This document shows, one piece after another, positions 19,038 to 21,248 of a stretch of DNA of 21,248 nt. The stretch is from IMG/VR virus record IMGVR_UViG_3300042865_000540, positions 1 to 21,248 of that record; one strand, 5' to 3'. Source of the stretch: a virus. Below the pieces are notes generated by a model. It did no database searches and was not told the DNA's origin. It saw only the letters and a list, made by a program, of their open reading frames with translations. Position 1 is the first letter of the stretch; each line of letters opens with the position of its first letter. A program made the translations under genes and the position numbers.

Positions 19038-21248
19038 ATGGCCACAACGCCAAAACTCAATATCACGATTTCTGGTGACACCAAAGAGTTGACCCAGGCC
19101 GTCAAGCAAGCAGAAGATGCGCTTGACAAAACATCGGACTCAGCAAAGGCCACAGCCGAGGCAATCAAGCAGATCAACAACACCTCAAAGGGGTTGCTTG
19201 AGGCCCGGGCGTCATTGGCGCAGCTGCAGCGCCAATTCACCGAAGTCAAAGATGCGGCGGTTCAAAGCGGAATTGGCATCACAAATGCCGTGCGCGACAA
19301 CTACCGAAAAGCCATTTCCACCGCTCGCGTGGAGGTTGCCAAAGAGCGCGAGGCGCTGGCAAAAGAGCTGGCCAGAAAGCCGATTGAAATCCCGGCAGAG
19401 GTGAAGGTAAGGACCGACACAAGCAAGGCGCGTGACGCAAATGGCCTTACGGCCGGTCAACTTAGGCAGGCTCAATCTACCTTACCAGCCCAGTTCACCG
19501 ACATCGTTGTTAGCTTGCAGGGCGGGCAAAACCCATTGAATGTTTTGCTTCAACAGGGCGGTCAGCTCAAGGATCAGTTTGGCGGCATTGGTGCGGCTGC
19601 GAGGTCAATGGGCGGATACATCGCGGCACTTGCCACGCCGGTGAATCTGGTTGTTTCGGCAGTCGCTGCCTTGGCCATTGCGTACAAGCAAGGCAGCGAA
19701 GAGGTTGACGCATTCAGGGCGGCCCTGGTGAACACTGGCAACGCCGCAGGAGCCAGCACAGACCAACTCGCAGGCATGGCCAACGCAATGGGGCAAGGCT
19801 TTGGGGCTACGGCAGGCAAGGCGGCTGAGGTGTTGGCTCAGTTGGCGGAAACAGGCCAGGTGGGCCGGGCCAGCTTGCAAGAATTCGCAAACGCAGCGAT
19901 ACAAGCGGAAAAGGCATTCGGCACAGCGACAGCCGACATCGTGAAGAACTTTGCGGAGTTGGGCAAAGACCCCGTGGGCGCTTCAGCGCGCCTGAACGAG
20001 TCGATGAATTACCTGACGGCCAGCACCTATGCTCAAATTCAAGCCGCCATCGACCTGGGCCAAGAATCCAAGGCCGCAGCCATTGCTCAAGAGGCTTATG
20101 CCAACGCCTTGAACGGCAGAAGTGGCGAGATGATTTCAAACCTAGGGAGCATCGAGAGGGCTTTCCGTGGGCTGATGAGCGTTGCGAAAGAAGCATGGGA
20201 CGCGATGCTTGGTGTTGGTCGCACAACCTCAATTGACGAGCAGCTCAAGAAGGCCCAAAAGCTGCTAGACGACACAAAGGGCGCACAAAAGCTCTATGGC
20301 GGCGAAAAATCGTTTTTCGGCAGCATGCTGGACGGCAACATAGCCAGGGCAACCGCAGAGGTGGAGCGGCTGCGAGAGATCGGCAGCCTGAACAAGCGTG
20401 CAGGCGACAGCGCCGCCGCACGCGCAGACAAAGAAAAGGCGGGAATCCAAGCCCAAAAAGACGGCTTGAAATACCTGAGCGATGAACAAAAGATGCGCAA
20501 AGACATTGCGCAGCAAACCGCAACGATGCGCAAGGCGGGGCTGGAGGAAAGCGCAGTCCAAGAGCGCATCGCCAAGATCAAAGAAAGCTACGCGAAAAAA
20601 GGCGGCTCTTCAGGCGGCGGTGGCGGGGGCTCAAAGCGCGAGGTCTTCGACCTTGCCAATCCAGAAGCGGAAAGCATGAAGCGAAGCCTGGAGCTGTTCA
20701 AGTTCTACCAGGCAGAGCAAGATCGTCTTTACAAGCTTGGAGAGATTTCAGCCTCTGCGTACTTCGACAAAAAAATAGCAGACATACAGGCCGAATCCGA
20801 GGCGCAGGCAATTTCCTACGAAAAACAGAAGGCCCGACTCGCCGCTGATTTGGGAAGCGCCAAGACGCCTGAAGGTCAGAATCGCGTTCGTGGGGCCATG
20901 GAGAAGGCTGCAACCGAAGACCAAAAGATTCAGTTGGACTTGGCAAGCAAGCTGCGCGACACAGACATTGCCAGGTCCGAGGCAATGCGAAAATACGCAG
21001 AGCAAGCAAACGCCATCAACATCAAGTACCTCGAACTGATCGGAAGCGCCACAACCGTAGAGGCTATTGAGGCGCGGCGGGTTGCGATCAATGCGAAGTA
21101 TGCTGATCAGATCAAGCAAGCATCCGAAGAGCAACGCGCACAAATTGACGTTATCAAGGCCGCTGAACTTGCCTCAGCAAACCTTGCCGCAATGCGATCC
21201 GAGCAGGCGAGAGAGCTTGTTCTATTATCAACCCGGCGCGCAGAAATT
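19038..21248 (+). CDS. tail tape measure protein (lambda gpH-type), 3' truncated
   Basis: 737 codons are seen, with no stop before the end of the window. Coiled-coil helices make up residues 1-150 (KELTQAVKQAEDALDKTSD). The family signature LPAQFTDIVVSL and NPLNVLLQQGGQLKDQFGG lies at 149-183, as in the prophage tail length tape measure family (TMP_2). A hydrophobic stretch follows at 201-216. The rest is Ala/Glu/Lys-rich helix with a glycine hinge (SSGGGGGGSK) near residue 535. The protein sets tail length, is coated by the G/GT chaperones and usually enters the host membrane on ejection. GGAG (19029-19032) is 5 bases before ATG 19038, which abuts the frameshift-product stop. Full length is expected to be larger (lambda gpH 853 aa). 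Confidence 0.92.
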   Translation, partial: MATTPKLNITISGDTKELTQAVKQAEDALDKTSDSAKATAEAIKQINNTSKGLLEARASLAQLQRQFTEVKDAAVQSGIGITNAVRDNYRKAISTARVEVAKEREALAKELARKPIEIPAEVKVRTDTSKARDANGLTAGQLRQAQSTLPAQFTDIVVSLQGGQNPLNVLLQQGGQLKDQFGGIGAAARSMGGYIAALATPVNLVVSAVAALAIAYKQGSEEVDAFRAALVNTGNAAGASTDQLAGMANAMGQGFGATAGKAAEVLAQLAETGQVGRASLQEFANAAIQAEKAFGTATADIVKNFAELGKDPVGASARLNESMNYLTASTYAQIQAAIDLGQESKAAAIAQEAYANALNGRSGEMISNLGSIERAFRGLMSVAKEAWDAMLGVGRTTSIDEQLKKAQKLLDDTKGAQKLYGGEKSFFGSMLDGNIARATAEVERLREIGSLNKRAGDSAAARADKEKAGIQAQKDGLKYLSDEQKMRKDIAQQTATMRKAGLEESAVQERIAKIKESYAKKGGSSGGGGGGSKREVFDLANPEAESMKRSLELFKFYQAEQDRLYKLGEISASAYFDKKIADIQAESEAQAISYEKQKARLAADLGSAKTPEGQNRVRGAMEKAATEDQKIQLDLASKLRDTDIARSEAMRKYAEQANAINIKYLELIGSATTVEAIEARRVAINAKYADQIKQASEEQRAQIDVIKAAELASANLAAMRSEQARELVLLSTRRAEI

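Overview
The window is one continuous forward-strand morphogenesis and lysis block of a tailed phage or prophage with a long tail, built on the lambda plan. The host is Gram-negative, because a nested Rz/Rz1 spanin pair is present. Composition is near 55 % GC in typical stretches, and the general look fits a betaproteobacterial (Burkholderiales-type) host, but that last point is inference. No integrase, repressor or replication gene is visible, so temperate versus lytic life cannot be decided here. I see no tRNA, rRNA, CRISPR array or insertion sequence.

Layout. (1) 1-3202: a gpZ-like minor tail protein, then the small and large terminase subunits. (2) 3203-8525: head module in lambda order, namely gpW-like connector, portal, two tiny proteins, capsid protease with an in-frame scaffold start, decoration protein and major capsid protein, closed by a strong hairpin at 8538-8561. 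(3) 8595-13295: four virion-accessory genes that lambda lacks here. Two share an N-terminal module, and the last (763 aa) ends in an apparent seven-bladed RCC1-like propeller. A terminator hairpin lies at 10247-10276. (4) 13305-15065: lysis cassette with a permuted NlpC/P60-like protein, a small membrane protein, a holin, an M15 endolysin and Rz with nested Rz1. (5) 15066-15140: AT-rich gap with a good sigma70-type promoter candidate. (6) 15141-21248: fibre-like and Cys-rich proteins, then head-tail joining protein, tail terminator, tail tube, a second tube-like protein, gpG/gpGT chaperones joined by a -1 frameshift, and a tape measure protein that runs off the window.

How they work together. 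Terminase packages DNA through the portal into a shell made of capsid protein, scaffold and protease. The decoration protein stabilises the shell, and gpW/FII-like proteins close it. The tail tube polymerises along the tape measure protein with help from the G/GT chaperones and is capped by the U/Z-like proteins. The holin, endolysin and spanins then open the cell.

Points most worth a second look: the T TTT TTC slippery site at 18834-18840, which yields a fused chaperone that no single reading frame shows; the RCC1-like propeller in a virion protein; the shared docking-like module containing a 38-bp identical DNA segment; the internal scaffold start preceded by a perfect hairpin; and the marked cysteine enrichment across almost all virion proteins.
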